From an uncultured Bacteroidales bacterium (GTDB lineage Bacteria; Bacteroidota; Bacteroidia; Bacteroidales; Barnesiellaceae): 64,000 nt of DNA. Positions 1 through 9,199 of the stretch are shown piece by piece. The notes beneath the pieces were generated by a model. That model searched no databases and was not told where the DNA came from. It saw only the letters and a list, made by a program, of their open reading frames with translations. The stretch's first letter is position 1; each line of letters starts with the position of its first letter. Both the position numbers and the translations under genes were made by a program. The stretch lies in assembly GCA_949298955.1 (NCBI GenBank), contig CASFYQ010000001.1, positions 356,890-420,889 on the forward strand. The letters are read 5' to 3'.

Positions 1-2
1 TC

Positions 3-905
<903 letters not shown>

Positions 906-1222
906 CGGGAATGAAGAACTTTCGAGACAAGCGAATGAGATGAAAAGCAAGTGCCAAAAGGCTCCTGCTCCCCATGCACAAAGGCAAGAAGGGCGCTGTC
1001 GTGACCACTGGCACGACCCCGTAGCCGTTCAACCGCAGGTTCAACCAAACACGGAGCGCCGTGCGAGCCGTGTGCGAAATCTTGAAATGGAGCGGTTCTT
1101 CGGCACAGGGTATTCTGCAAAAAGGAGGTACCAAACAGCATCATGAGCTTACCGCGAAAGAATTGAGAAAATGTAAAACCATCATCAAACAATTAACGAA
1201 TTAAAGAAGAAATAGAAAAAAG
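906..1222. other. Unexplained 317-nt spacer between thiC and thiH
   Basis: The rest of this operon is tightly packed (thiH and thiF overlap by one base), so a 317-nt gap is unexpected. It is mid-GC, not AT-rich like typical promoters here. Reading from an ATG at 911, the frame is interrupted by stops after about 10 and 40 codons, which could mean a decayed gene, but no family is recognised. A strong Shine-Dalgarno-like AAAGGAGG occurs near 1120, followed by an ATG at 1144 that opens only seven codons. The last 60 bases are A-rich and probably form the thiH leader. No terminator with a T-run is visible. Confidence 0.4.
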
Positions 1223-2332
1223 ATGTTTTCCGACGAATTAGAAAAATATTCCTGGGACGACATAACCGCCTGCATCGACTCGAAACGGAGCCGCGATGTG
1301 GAGATTGCCTTGGGCAAGGAGCACTTGACCATCGACGATTTCATGGCTCTCGTCTCGCCGGCCGCCGCCCCCTATCTGGAACACATGGCAACCCTGAGTC
1401 GGCGCTATACCCAGGAGCGTTTCGGTAAAACGATACAGATGTATGTACCGCTTTATATCACCAACTCGTGCAACAACTTTTGCGTGTACTGCGGATTCAA
1501 CCACAACAATCCCATCGACCGCATCATTCTCACCGAAGAGGAAATCGAGAACGAATGCCGCGCCATACGCAAATTAGGCCCCTTCGAAAACCTGCTTATT
1601 GTCACCGGTGAGAATCCCCATGATGCAGGAGTGGACTATCTGGAACGGGCCTTGCAAATCGCCCGCCCCTATTTCTCGAACCTCTCGATTGAGGTGATGC
1701 CGCTCAAAAGCGACGATTATTACCGCCTCACCCAATCGGGACTCAACGGCGTGGTCTGCTTTCAGGAGACCTATCATAAAGAGCGCTACAAATGCTATCA
1801 CCCCAAGGGCATGAAATCGATTTTCGAGTGGCGACTCAATGGGTTCGACCGCATGGGACAGGCCGGCGTGCACAAGATAGGTATGGGGGTGCTTATCGGG
1901 CTGGAGCCTTGGCGCACCGACGTCACCCTGATGGCTATCCACCTGCAATATCTGCGCAAGCACTACTGGCAGACGAAATACAGCGTCAATTTCCCTCGCA
2001 TGCGCCCCTCAGAAGGTCATTTCCAGCCCAATGTGGTGATGAGCGACCGGGAGCTGGCCCAGTTGATTTTTGCCTTCCGTATCTTCGACCACGACGTGGA
2101 CATTTCGGTGTCGACCCGCGAAAATCCCCATTTCCGCGACCACATCGCCACCCTGGGAGCAACATCGATAAGCGCCGGGTCGAAGACCGACCCGGGAGGC
2201 TACGCCACCTACCCGCAGGCATTGGAACAGTTTGCCGTAAGCGACGAACGCACCCCGGCCGAAGTCGAGCAGGCGGTCAAAGCCATGGATTACGAGGTCG
2301 TGTGGAAAGACTGGGATAAAATCTTCGACTGA
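1223..2332 (+). CDS. thiH: ThiH, 2-iminoacetate synthase
   Basis: A 369-residue radical SAM enzyme that splits tyrosine into 2-iminoacetate (dehydroglycine) and p-cresol, supplying the glycine-derived piece of the thiamin thiazole ring. The radical SAM cluster motif C-x3-C-x2-C is at residues 83, 87 and 90 (NSCNNFCVYCGF). Length and the C-terminal blocks (FPRMRPSEG, STRENPHFRDH) match ThiH. The product acts with ThiG, ThiS and ThiF in the cytoplasm and is oxygen-sensitive, which fits an anaerobe using ThiH rather than the oxidase ThiO. The stop overlaps the next start (TGATG), pointing to translational coupling with the ThiF-like gene. Confidence 0.97.
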   Translation: MFSDELEKYSWDDITACIDSKRSRDVEIALGKEHLTIDDFMALVSPAAAPYLEHMATLSRRYTQERFGKTIQMYVPLYITNSCNNFCVYCGFNHNNPIDRIILTEEEIENECRAIRKLGPFENLLIVTGENPHDAGVDYLERALQIARPYFSNLSIEVMPLKSDDYYRLTQSGLNGVVCFQETYHKERYKCYHPKGMKSIFEWRLNGFDRMGQAGVHKIGMGVLIGLEPWRTDVTLMAIHLQYLRKHYWQTKYSVNFPRMRPSEGHFQPNVVMSDRELAQLIFAFRIFDHDVDISVSTRENPHFRDHIATLGATSISAGSKTDPGGYATYPQALEQFAVSDERTPAEVEQAVKAMDYEVVWKDWDKIFD

Positions 2333-3027
2333 TGAATGAACGATACAGCAGACAGACAATGCTTCCCGAAATCGGGACATCGGGTCAGGAACGGCTGCGC
2401 AAGGCACGGGTGTTGATTGTCGGCGTGGGAGGACTGGGGACACCCGTCGCCCTTTACCTGACAGCGGCCGGCGTGGGTTGCCTGGGATTAATCGATGATG
2501 ACACGGTGTCGGAAAGCAACCTGCAACGGCAGGTACTCTATACCGAGGCCGAGGTGGGTCTGCCCAAGGTCGAATGTGCCCGCCGACGGCTGTCGGCTTT
2601 GAACAGCACGACTTGCATCACCACCTACCCCACCCGGCTGACTGCCGAAAATGCCGGCTCGATAATCGCCGGCTACGACCTGGTTGTCGACGGTTGCGAC
2701 AATGCAGCTACCCGCTACCTCATCGACGAGGTGTGTGCCCGCCAAGGCAAGCCCTATGTCTACGGTGCCATAGCCGCCTTCGAGGGACAGGTATCGGTAT
2801 TCAACTATCAACAAGGACCCCGGTACAGCGACCTCTATCCTCGTCCCCAGAAGCTGCCGCAACCGCAGCCGGGCGGCGTAATCGGGCCGATACCCGGAGT
2901 CATCGGTTGTATCCAAGCCACCGAGGCTATCAAGATTATTACCGGGTGCGGCAAGGTGTTGACCGGGAAGCTCTATCTGGCCGACCTGCTCTCGCTACAA
3001 CACGAGATTATCGAAATATATCCCTGA
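2332..3027 (+). CDS. thiF: ThiF/MoeB/HesA-family adenylyltransferase, lacking zinc and acyl-disulfide cysteines
   Basis: A 231-residue E1-like enzyme expected to adenylate the C terminus of the sulfur carrier ThiS. The nucleotide-binding glycine loop (GVGGLG), the D-x-V-x-x-SNLQRQ block and the DGCDNAATR block are intact, so ATP-dependent adenylation should be possible. The region that in E. coli ThiF carries a CxxC zinc pair and the catalytic Cys184 reads YSDLYP...PQPGGVIGPIPG here, with no cysteine, and the second CxxC pair near the C terminus is also missing. It therefore looks like a compact, zinc-free form. Its start overlaps the thiH stop by one base. A thiamin role is inferred from the operon; MoeB-type activity cannot be excluded. 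Confidence 0.85.
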   Translation: MNERYSRQTMLPEIGTSGQERLRKARVLIVGVGGLGTPVALYLTAAGVGCLGLIDDDTVSESNLQRQVLYTEAEVGLPKVECARRRLSALNSTTCITTYPTRLTAENAGSIIAGYDLVVDGCDNAATRYLIDEVCARQGKPYVYGAIAAFEGQVSVFNYQQGPRYSDLYPRPQKLPQPQPGGVIGPIPGVIGCIQATEAIKIITGCGKVLTGKLYLADLLSLQHEIIEIYP

Positions 3028-3050
3028 TTCTGTATATTCCGATAGATTAA

Positions 3051-3092
3051 AGAGAAACGGGCCTCAATAAACATTTAAGGCCCGTTTCTCTT
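3051..3092. terminator. Bidirectional intrinsic terminator between thiF and the nitroreductase gene
   Basis: A perfect 14-bp stem, AGAGAAACGGGCCT with its complement 13 nt later (3078-3091). It lies between two converging genes and can serve both strands, although U-runs are short. Confidence 0.8.
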
Positions 3093-3121
3093 ATAATGAA
3101 GCTTGTGATACAAAACAGCAA

Positions 3122-3757
3122 TTAATAGGCTGTCGCCCAGTTGTTCAAGCGGACGTTCTCGCGTTTCCATTTATCCTTAGGAGCAGTCTCACCCTGCGGA
3201 TACCCCATGGGAATGACATTGAGCGGAACAATCTGTGCAGGCAAATCGAGGACGTGGCGAATGGCCCTCACACGATCCATCACGGGATAAGCTCCGGTCC
3301 ATACGGCCCCCAGCCCCAAGCCGTGAGCCGCCAGCAAAATATTCTCGGTAGCCGCCGAGGCATCTTGTATCCAGTAGGCTGCACCTTCGCCTTCAAGAGC
3401 CCGGCTCATATCTCCGCACACCACGATTGCTACCGGCGCCGAAGCCAGCATCTTGGCATAAGGCAGAGAATCGGCCAACTGGGCCATTGCCTCTTTGTCG
3501 TCAATAACGACAAAAGCCCACGGTTGCTGGTTGCGAGCCGTAGGAGCCGACATACCGGCCCGAAGAATCTGTTCGATTTTCTCGGGTTCTACAGGTTGAT
3601 CGGTATAGGAACGCACACTGGCACGGGTATAGATGGCATCGAGTACCGGCATCTGGTCGGTTGACTCATCGCTCTTACCTGTGGGGAAAAAGAAAACACC
3701 CATGACTATCGAAAAGACAAACCAAACCGAAAGAAAAATAAATAAAATACGTTTCAT
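3122..3757 (-). CDS. Membrane-anchored nitroreductase-family protein
   Basis: A 211-residue FMN-dependent oxidoreductase of the nitroreductase family. Residues 5-25 form a hydrophobic N-terminal segment (ILFIFLSVWFVFSIVMGVFF), so the enzyme is likely anchored in the inner membrane or exported, unlike the usual cytoplasmic members. The catalytic domain starts around residue 38 with the FMN-binding pattern TRASVRSYTDQPV and SAPTARNQQPW, and continues with AHGLGLGAVWTGAYP and VIPMGYPQGE. It is the last gene of the minus-strand run tsaB-DUF4290-murA-rimM, 18 nt after rimM. The substrate is unknown. Confidence 0.88.
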   Translation of the reverse strand: MKRILFIFLSVWFVFSIVMGVFFFPTGKSDESTDQMPVLDAIYTRASVRSYTDQPVEPEKIEQILRAGMSAPTARNQQPWAFVVIDDKEAMAQLADSLPYAKMLASAPVAIVVCGDMSRALEGEGAAYWIQDASAATENILLAAHGLGLGAVWTGAYPVMDRVRAIRHVLDLPAQIVPLNVIPMGYPQGETAPKDKWKRENVRLNNWATAY

Positions 3758-3775
3758 AAATAATTTATTTTTAAT

Positions 3776-4294
3776 TTATAAATCCAACAATCCTTCGGGA
3801 ATATTCATGTAGAGTCTGCGGTTTTTCTCATCGATTTCACACACGAACTCATCGACTGCGGGGACAAGCAATTCGCGGCCGGCATAGTCGATTTCGAAAA
3901 GCACATTCTCGGTCGTATCGTCGACCGCAACGATTTCGCCCAACTCGCCCCGTGCGTTATCGACCACCGTGAAGCCGATGAAATAATCGCCCGGAGCCTC
4001 TTGTCCGGTAGTCGTATCGTAATAGGACTTGGGAAAATAGACATCGAGCAACGAAAAAGCTCTCGCCTCGGTTTCATTGTCGACATCTTCCAGTTTCAAC
4101 AGCGCGGTCGTGTCGCTCTTGAAACGGTACTCTTCGATAAAGAACGGTACGAAGATACCATCGATTTCGCAGACAATATAAGGACAGTCGGTGCGGTCGA
4201 ACACGTCGTCGGTAAAGGTGAACGACAACTCGCCCTTCACTCCGTGCGGCTTGTTGAACCGCCCTATCTTAATCAACTCATCACGTTCAATCAT
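3776..4294 (-). CDS. rimM: RimM, ribosome maturation factor
   Basis: A 172-residue protein that binds ribosomal protein S19 and helps mature the 30S subunit head and process 16S rRNA. The N terminus has the family signature IGRFNKPHGVKGELSF, followed by the RimM beta-barrel and a C-terminal PRC-barrel (around 95-172: GDYFIGFTVVD, LLVPAVDEFV). It sits 19 nt downstream of murA in the gene order DUF4290-murA-rimM that is common in Bacteroidales. Nothing unusual is visible. Confidence 0.96.
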   Translation of the reverse strand: MIERDELIKIGRFNKPHGVKGELSFTFTDDVFDRTDCPYIVCEIDGIFVPFFIEEYRFKSDTTALLKLEDVDNETEARAFSLLDVYFPKSYYDTTTGQEAPGDYFIGFTVVDNARGELGEIVAVDDTTENVLFEIDYAGRELLVPAVDEFVCEIDEKNRRLYMNIPEGLLDL

Positions 4295-4313
4295 TGCATG
4301 CTCATTCTTATTT

Positions 4314-5618
4314 TTACAACCGGGAGATACGTGCCCCTATCGCATTGAGTCGCTTATCGATGTCTTGATACCCCCGGTCTATCTGATCGATATTGTGGAT
4401 ACGGCTCGTTCCATCGGCACTCATGGCTGCGATAAGCAGAGCGATACCGGCCCGGATATCGGGCGATACCATGTTGGCAGCCCGCAGCGTGTGAGCATGA
4501 GCTTGCCCGATTACAGCAGCCCGATGCGGGTCGCACAAAATAATTTGGGCTCCCATATCGATGAGTTTGTCAACGAAAAAGAGGCGGCTTTCAAACATCT
4601 TCTGATGAATGAGCACACTTCCCTTGGCCTGGGTAGCCACCACGAGAAAGACACTCAACAGGTCGGGGGTAAGCCCCGGCCACGGCGCATCGGCAAAAGT
4701 CATAATCGACCCATCGATAAAGGTTTCTATCTCATAACTCTCGTGCTCGGGAATGTGTATGTCGTCGCCATTCTGCTCGACAGTAATGCCCAAGCGGCGG
4801 AAACTGTCGGGGATAATGCCCAAATCGTTGTACGACACGTTTTTTATAGTAATATCCGACCGGGTCATAGCGGCCATGCCGATAAAACTTCCCACCTCAA
4901 TCATATCGGGAAGAATGGTATGTTCACACCCTTTAAGTGACGACACGCCATGTATGGTGAGCAGATTGGAGCCTATACCCTCGATGTGGGCACCCATGCG
5001 GTTGAGCATTCTCGACAGCTGTTGCAAATAGGGTTCGCACGCAGCATTGTAGATAGTAGTATCGCCCTCGGCCATGACGGCGGCCATGAGGATATTGGCC
5101 GTACCGGTAACCGAAGCCTCGTCGAGTAACATGTAGCTGCCGGTAAGTTTCTCGGCCTTGATTTCATAGCGTTGCTGCTTGGGGCAATAGGTAAACGAGG
5201 CTCCCAGTTTCTGAATGCCCAGAAAATGGGTATCCAAACGACGGCGGCCTATTTTGTCGCCACCCGGCTTGGGCAACACGGCATAACCGAAACGAGCGAC
5301 CAATGGCCCGATAATCATCACCGACCCCCGCAACGCTGCCCCTTTTTGCAGGAACTCGTCGCTGTCGAGATAGTCGAGATTAATCTTATCGGCCTTGAAA
5401 CTGTACGCATTCAGCCCTATACGCTCTACCTTCACACCTAAATCGCGCAACAGCTGTATGAGGTTGTTTACATCGAGAATATCGGGGATATTGTATATCT
5501 TCACCTCTTCGGGGGTGAGCAACGTGGCGCAAAGCACTTCAAGTGCCTCATTCTTAGCGCCTTGCGGTATCAACTCTCCATTCAGACGATGTCCGCCTTC
5601 AATAATAAAAGATGCCAT
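4314..5618 (-). CDS. murA: MurA, UDP-GlcNAc 1-carboxyvinyltransferase (Asp in place of the fosfomycin-target Cys)
   Basis: A 434-residue enzyme that transfers enolpyruvate from PEP to UDP-GlcNAc, the first committed step of peptidoglycan synthesis in the cytoplasm. Blocks such as GGHRLNGELIPQGAKNEAL (N terminus, Lys near 22), GPLVARFGYA and EVGSFIGMAAM are typical. In the active-site loop, the motif that reads PGGC in E. coli (Cys115) reads PGGD (Asp121). A Cys-to-Asp change at this place is known to block alkylation by fosfomycin while keeping activity, so intrinsic fosfomycin resistance is expected. It lies between the DUF4290 gene and rimM. Confidence 0.96.
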   Translation of the reverse strand: MASFIIEGGHRLNGELIPQGAKNEALEVLCATLLTPEEVKIYNIPDILDVNNLIQLLRDLGVKVERIGLNAYSFKADKINLDYLDSDEFLQKGAALRGSVMIIGPLVARFGYAVLPKPGGDKIGRRRLDTHFLGIQKLGASFTYCPKQQRYEIKAEKLTGSYMLLDEASVTGTANILMAAVMAEGDTTIYNAACEPYLQQLSRMLNRMGAHIEGIGSNLLTIHGVSSLKGCEHTILPDMIEVGSFIGMAAMTRSDITIKNVSYNDLGIIPDSFRRLGITVEQNGDDIHIPEHESYEIETFIDGSIMTFADAPWPGLTPDLLSVFLVVATQAKGSVLIHQKMFESRLFFVDKLIDMGAQIILCDPHRAAVIGQAHAHTLRAANMVSPDIRAGIALLIAAMSADGTSRIHNIDQIDRGYQDIDKRLNAIGARISRL

Positions 5619-5665
5619 ACTCTTTCTCTATTAAGGTTAATGAGGGAAAGATACAAAAAAAGCGG

Positions 5666-6274
5666 TTATTTACCCGCTTTTTTCGAATTATTTTTCGTCT
5701 TGTTGTTTCGTTGCGGCTGCACGACCGGTTCTTTCACATCGCGCAGGTGGTAAGTAGCCGGGTCAAGGTCGATTACACCGTGGGTATACTCTTTCAAGTC
5801 TTTCAAGATTTTTTCGTCCTCGACCGAATCCTTGTTCCACTGATAAAAGAGTTTTTTCATATGGTTGGCCAGCATCGAGACGAGGGCATCACGCTCGGGG
5901 CCTTCGGGCATCTCCTCGGCTTTTTTGAGCATCTGCTCCATAATTTTTCCATAGTGCCGATACTTGATGGGAGACATTTGGTAAGGAATCGAATCGGGCT
6001 GCGTGTGCAGATTCTCTTTTCTGATAATGTCATATGGATAGTCTATATCCAATTTAAAATCGGACATGATAGCCAGATGATCCCACAGTTTATGTTTGAA
6101 ATCTTCTATATCGCGCAGATGAGGGAAGAGATTTCCCATAATATTGATGATGGTATTGGCACAGCGGGTACGCTCGGCACGATCCTCAATGGTCATGCAG
6201 TGGTCGACCATCTGTTGCACATTGCGCCCATACTCAGGCAGTATCAGTTTCTTTAATTCCGAGGTATATTGCAT
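5666..6274 (-). CDS. DUF4290-family protein
   Basis: A 202-residue soluble protein of a Bacteroidetes-restricted family of unknown function. It begins MQYTSELKKLILPEYGRNVQQM, which is characteristic of DUF4290, and is mostly helical and charged. The C-terminal 15 residues are strongly basic (QRNNKTKNNSKKAGK). No enzyme motif or membrane segment is visible. It lies directly upstream of murA (47 nt), a conserved neighbourhood in Bacteroidales, which suggests a link to cell-envelope growth but does not show it. Confidence 0.85.
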   Translation of the reverse strand: MQYTSELKKLILPEYGRNVQQMVDHCMTIEDRAERTRCANTIINIMGNLFPHLRDIEDFKHKLWDHLAIMSDFKLDIDYPYDIIRKENLHTQPDSIPYQMSPIKYRHYGKIMEQMLKKAEEMPEGPERDALVSMLANHMKKLFYQWNKDSVEDEKILKDLKEYTHGVIDLDPATYHLRDVKEPVVQPQRNNKTKNNSKKAGK

Positions 6275-6298
6275 AACTCCTTGATTGATTTTTCTTTT

Positions 6299-6991
6299 TT
6301 ACAAAACTTTGTTCTTGGGCGTAGTGGCGATGAACTCTTTCAAATAGAAAGGCTCGAAATAGGCCACGTCCTCAAATTTACCCTCACGGAACGCCCGCTC
6401 GGCAAGAGCCAGCATATCGGTAGCCAAGGGCACGATATCGTCGACAAAGATGGCATTTTCGTGGCGGATTACCTCCTTGCACTTGGTGGCTCCGTTACCC
6501 GAAAAGACTATGCGACGGGTAGCCAGCAAGTCGGCAAACGAATGCTCGTCGATGACATGAGCCCCCACGGGAGCGACGGTGTTCAGCGCATTGTCGTAAA
6601 CAGCGGCGTAGACCTCCATGCGGCGAGCGTCAATCATGGGGCAGTATAACACATCTTCGTCGTAATAGGTTCGGAACATGGTTGCACAAGCCAGCAGTTC
6701 GAGAGTGGGCACGGCAATGAGGGGCACTCCCAACCCGAAACAGAGCCCTTTGGCCTCGGAGACCCCGATGCGCAACCCCGTGTAGGAACCGGGGCCGCTA
6801 CTCACGGCTACGGCATCGACCTTTATCTCCTTGTCACGGGCAAAGGTCATCAATTCCTTGACATAGGCGCCCAACAGCGACGCATGCGAGGGGCCGTCGA
6901 AACTCTCGAAATGGCATTGTACCACGCCATCGGAAGAGATTGCGGCCGAACAGACCGACGTGGACGTCTCTATATGTAAAATATTCGGCAT
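6299..6991 (-). CDS. tsaB: TsaB, tRNA threonylcarbamoyladenosine synthesis protein
   Basis: A 230-residue ASKHA-fold protein that partners TsaD in placing the t6A modification on tRNAs that read ANN codons. The N terminus ILHIETSTSVCSAAI and the block VSSGPGSYTGLRIGVSEAKGL are diagnostic for TsaB. The N-terminal half carries the family similarity; the C-terminal half is divergent, as usual. It is the first gene of the minus-strand group running to the nitroreductase and diverges from yicC. A -7-like box TACGTTTG (complement at 7048-7055) lies about 60 nt upstream. Confidence 0.95.
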   Translation of the reverse strand: MPNILHIETSTSVCSAAISSDGVVQCHFESFDGPSHASLLGAYVKELMTFARDKEIKVDAVAVSSGPGSYTGLRIGVSEAKGLCFGLGVPLIAVPTLELLACATMFRTYYDEDVLYCPMIDARRMEVYAAVYDNALNTVAPVGAHVIDEHSFADLLATRRIVFSGNGATKCKEVIRHENAIFVDDIVPLATDMLALAERAFREGKFEDVAYFEPFYLKEFIATTPKNKVL

Positions 6992-7047
6992 AATTTTATT
7001 CGGTAAACCGTCTGTATTCTTGACCGCATTGGCGACAAAAAGATAAA

Positions 7048-7055
7048 CAAACGTA
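7048..7055 (-). promoter_or_regulatory. Candidate -7 box for the tsaB operon
   Basis: Reads TACGTTTG on the minus strand, a full match to the Bacteroides TAnnTTTG consensus; the matching -33 element is 24 nt away rather than about 20, so this is tentative. Confidence 0.4.
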
Positions 7056-7105
7056 CATCAAATCGAGTTAATGAGAGGACAAAAATAGCGCTTTTTTTTC
7101 AATAA

Positions 7106-7139
7106 TATTGCTTTTGCAACGGAATTAAGATTAAATTTG
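7106..7139 (+). promoter_or_regulatory. Promoter of the yicC-gmk-nadD operon
   Basis: TATTG at 7106-7110, a 21-nt spacer and TAAATTTG at 7132-7139 fit the Bacteroides -33/-7 promoter pattern. The yicC start codon follows 17 nt later. Confidence 0.6.
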
Positions 7140-7156
7140 CAAAAACATTTACTGAC

Positions 7157-8029
7157 ATGATACAATCGATGACCGGTTTCGGCAAGTCCGTGGTGGAACT
7201 GCCGCAAAAAAAAATAACCGTTGAAATAAAATCGTTGAACAGCAAACAGCTCGATTTGTCAACCCGTATTCCCCAGCAGTATCGAGAACTGGAAATGGAG
7301 ATACGGTCCGAAATCGCCCGACGTCTCGAACGGGGCAAGGTAGATTTTCTGGTATACAGCGAGGCCATCGGCAAAGAGACCTCGACCCGAATAAACATTC
7401 CTGTACTGGAAGGCTATTACCAACAGGTAAAAGAGGCTTCGGAGAAACTGGGTATCGCCATGCCCGAAGATTGTTTCCAGATTTTGCTGCGCCTGCCCGA
7501 TGCTCTCGCCACCGAAAGTCCCGAAATCGACGAGGCCGAAATCAAAGCACTCAAAAAGGCTGTCGACGAGGCCATTACCCGGCTCGAGGAGTTCCGCATT
7601 CAGGAAGGCGCCATGCTGCAACACCTCTTCGAAGAGAAGATTGCCAACATCGCCCAACTGCTCAAAGAGGTGGAACCCTACGAGAAAGAGCGCATCGAAA
7701 AGATTAAAGGACGCATTGTCGACGCTCTGACCAAAATCGACAATTTCGACTACGACAAGAACCGTTTCGAACAGGAGATGATTTACTACATCGAAAAGCT
7801 CGACATAAACGAAGAGAAACACCGGCTCGACAATCACTTGAAATATTTCATCGAGACCATGCAGGCCGGCAAAGGACAAGGCAAGAAACTGGGCTTTATC
7901 AGTCAGGAGATGGGGCGCGAAATCAATACGCTCGGGTCCAAATCGAACCAGGCCGAGATGCAACGCATCGTCGTGCGCATGAAAGACGAGTTGGAACAAA
8001 TCAAAGAGCAGGTATTAAACGTAATGTAA
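7157..8029 (+). CDS. yicC: YicC/YloC-family endoribonuclease
   Basis: A 290-residue protein of the YicC family, which in E. coli and B. subtilis acts as an endoribonuclease on RNA. It opens with the hallmark MIQSMTGFGKS and carries the N-terminal YicC-like domain, a long coiled helical middle (about 150-230) and the C-terminal DUF1732 block (GKKLGFISQEMGREINTLGSKSN). It overlaps gmk by one base (TAATG), and this yicC-gmk-nadD order is common in Bacteroidales. It heads the plus-strand operon. Confidence 0.93.
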   Translation: MIQSMTGFGKSVVELPQKKITVEIKSLNSKQLDLSTRIPQQYRELEMEIRSEIARRLERGKVDFLVYSEAIGKETSTRINIPVLEGYYQQVKEASEKLGIAMPEDCFQILLRLPDALATESPEIDEAEIKALKKAVDEAITRLEEFRIQEGAMLQHLFEEKIANIAQLLKEVEPYEKERIEKIKGRIVDALTKIDNFDYDKNRFEQEMIYYIEKLDINEEKHRLDNHLKYFIETMQAGKGQGKKLGFISQEMGREINTLGSKSNQAEMQRIVVRMKDELEQIKEQVLNVM

Positions 8030-8604
8030 TGGAAAAGAGAGGTAAACTGATTATATTTTCGGCACCTTCGGGGTCGGGCAAATCGACTATCATACAGTCG
8101 TTGTTGGGCCGCGATTTGAACCTGTCGTTCTCGATTTCGGCTACCAGCCGGGCACCTCGGGGCACCGAGCGGGACGGGGTCGAATATTATTTCATCACCC
8201 CCGAAGAGTTCAGACAACGCATCGCCAATGACGAATTTTTGGAGTATGAAGAGGTCTATGCCGGCAAATTCTACGGCACTCTAAAAAGCGAGGTGGAACG
8301 TATTCTTGCCGGCGGACGCAACGTCATCTTCGACGTCGACGTCGTGGGCGGGCTCAACATCAAAAAATACTATGGCGACCAGGCCCTCTCGCTCTTTATC
8401 CAGCCCCCCAGCATCGAAGAGTTGGAAAAACGGCTCAAAAACCGTGCTACCGATGCCCCCGAGGTAATCGCCAGCCGGATAGCCAAGGCCGAGTATGAAC
8501 TCTCGTTTGCCCCGCAATTCGACCGCATTATCGTCAACGACATTTTGGAAAAAGCGCAGGAAGAGGCCTACCGGTCGATACGGCAATTCCTCGACAAACC
8601 TTGA
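8029..8604 (+). CDS. gmk: Guanylate kinase
   Basis: A 191-residue GMP kinase that makes GDP from GMP and ATP in the cytoplasm. The P-loop is APSGSGKST at residues 11-19, followed by the GMP-binding block SISATSRAPRGTERDGVEYYF and the lid region KNRATDAPEVIASRI. Length is normal. The start overlaps the yicC stop (TAATG) and nadD starts 4 nt after its stop, so the three genes are probably translated as a coupled unit. Confidence 0.97.
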   Translation: MEKRGKLIIFSAPSGSGKSTIIQSLLGRDLNLSFSISATSRAPRGTERDGVEYYFITPEEFRQRIANDEFLEYEEVYAGKFYGTLKSEVERILAGGRNVIFDVDVVGGLNIKKYYGDQALSLFIQPPSIEELEKRLKNRATDAPEVIASRIAKAEYELSFAPQFDRIIVNDILEKAQEEAYRSIRQFLDKP

Positions 8605-8608
8605 CGCC

Positions 8609-9199
8609 ATGCGACCTATTCAAACAGCGTTCTTCTCAGGCACATTCAATCCGGTCCACACCGGGCACCTCATACTGGCCAACTACTTGTGCGAGTACGA
8701 AGGGTATGACGAGGTGTGGATGTCGGTCACACCCCAGAACCCGCTGCGCGAAAAACTGTCGCCCGAGGAGAACCGGCAACGCATCGAGATGCTCCGCCTG
8801 GCCGTAATCGGCAACCCCCGCATCGTAGCCACCGACATCGAGTTCGGTCTGCCCCTGCCCTCCTACACGATACACACACTCGACTACCTCAAAAACCGCT
8901 ACCCCGACCGTGAGTTTACCCTTGTTATCGGGGCCGACAACTGGCTGCTCTTCGACCGCTGGCGCGAAAGCCGGCGAATCATCGACGAGTACCACGTGTG
9001 CATCTATCCCCGCCGGGGCTACGACATCGACGAGTCGGTGCTCCCCCCTACCGCGCGATACTGCCACGCACCTGTCATCGAGATTTCGTCGACATTGGTG
9101 CGGCAGGGAATCGCCTCGGGCAAGAACATGAACTATTTTGTACCCCAGTCGGTATACGAATACATCATCAACCACAGACTTTATAAAAACAACGAGTAA
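8609..9199 (+). CDS. nadD: NadD, nicotinate-nucleotide adenylyltransferase
   Basis: A 196-residue nucleotidyltransferase that forms deamido-NAD from nicotinate mononucleotide and ATP. The family motif GTFNPVHTGHL (T/H-x-G-H) is at residues 10-20 and the second signature ISSTLVRQGI is near 160. The frame is open farther upstream, but those codons run antisense in character through the end of gmk; the start at 8609, 4 nt after the gmk stop, gives the normal N terminus MRPIQTAFFSGTFNP. The stop overlaps the next start (TAATG). Confidence 0.96.
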   Translation: MRPIQTAFFSGTFNPVHTGHLILANYLCEYEGYDEVWMSVTPQNPLREKLSPEENRQRIEMLRLAVIGNPRIVATDIEFGLPLPSYTIHTLDYLKNRYPDREFTLVIGADNWLLFDRWRESRRIIDEYHVCIYPRRGYDIDESVLPPTARYCHAPVIEISSTLVRQGIASGKNMNYFVPQSVYEYIINHRLYKNNE

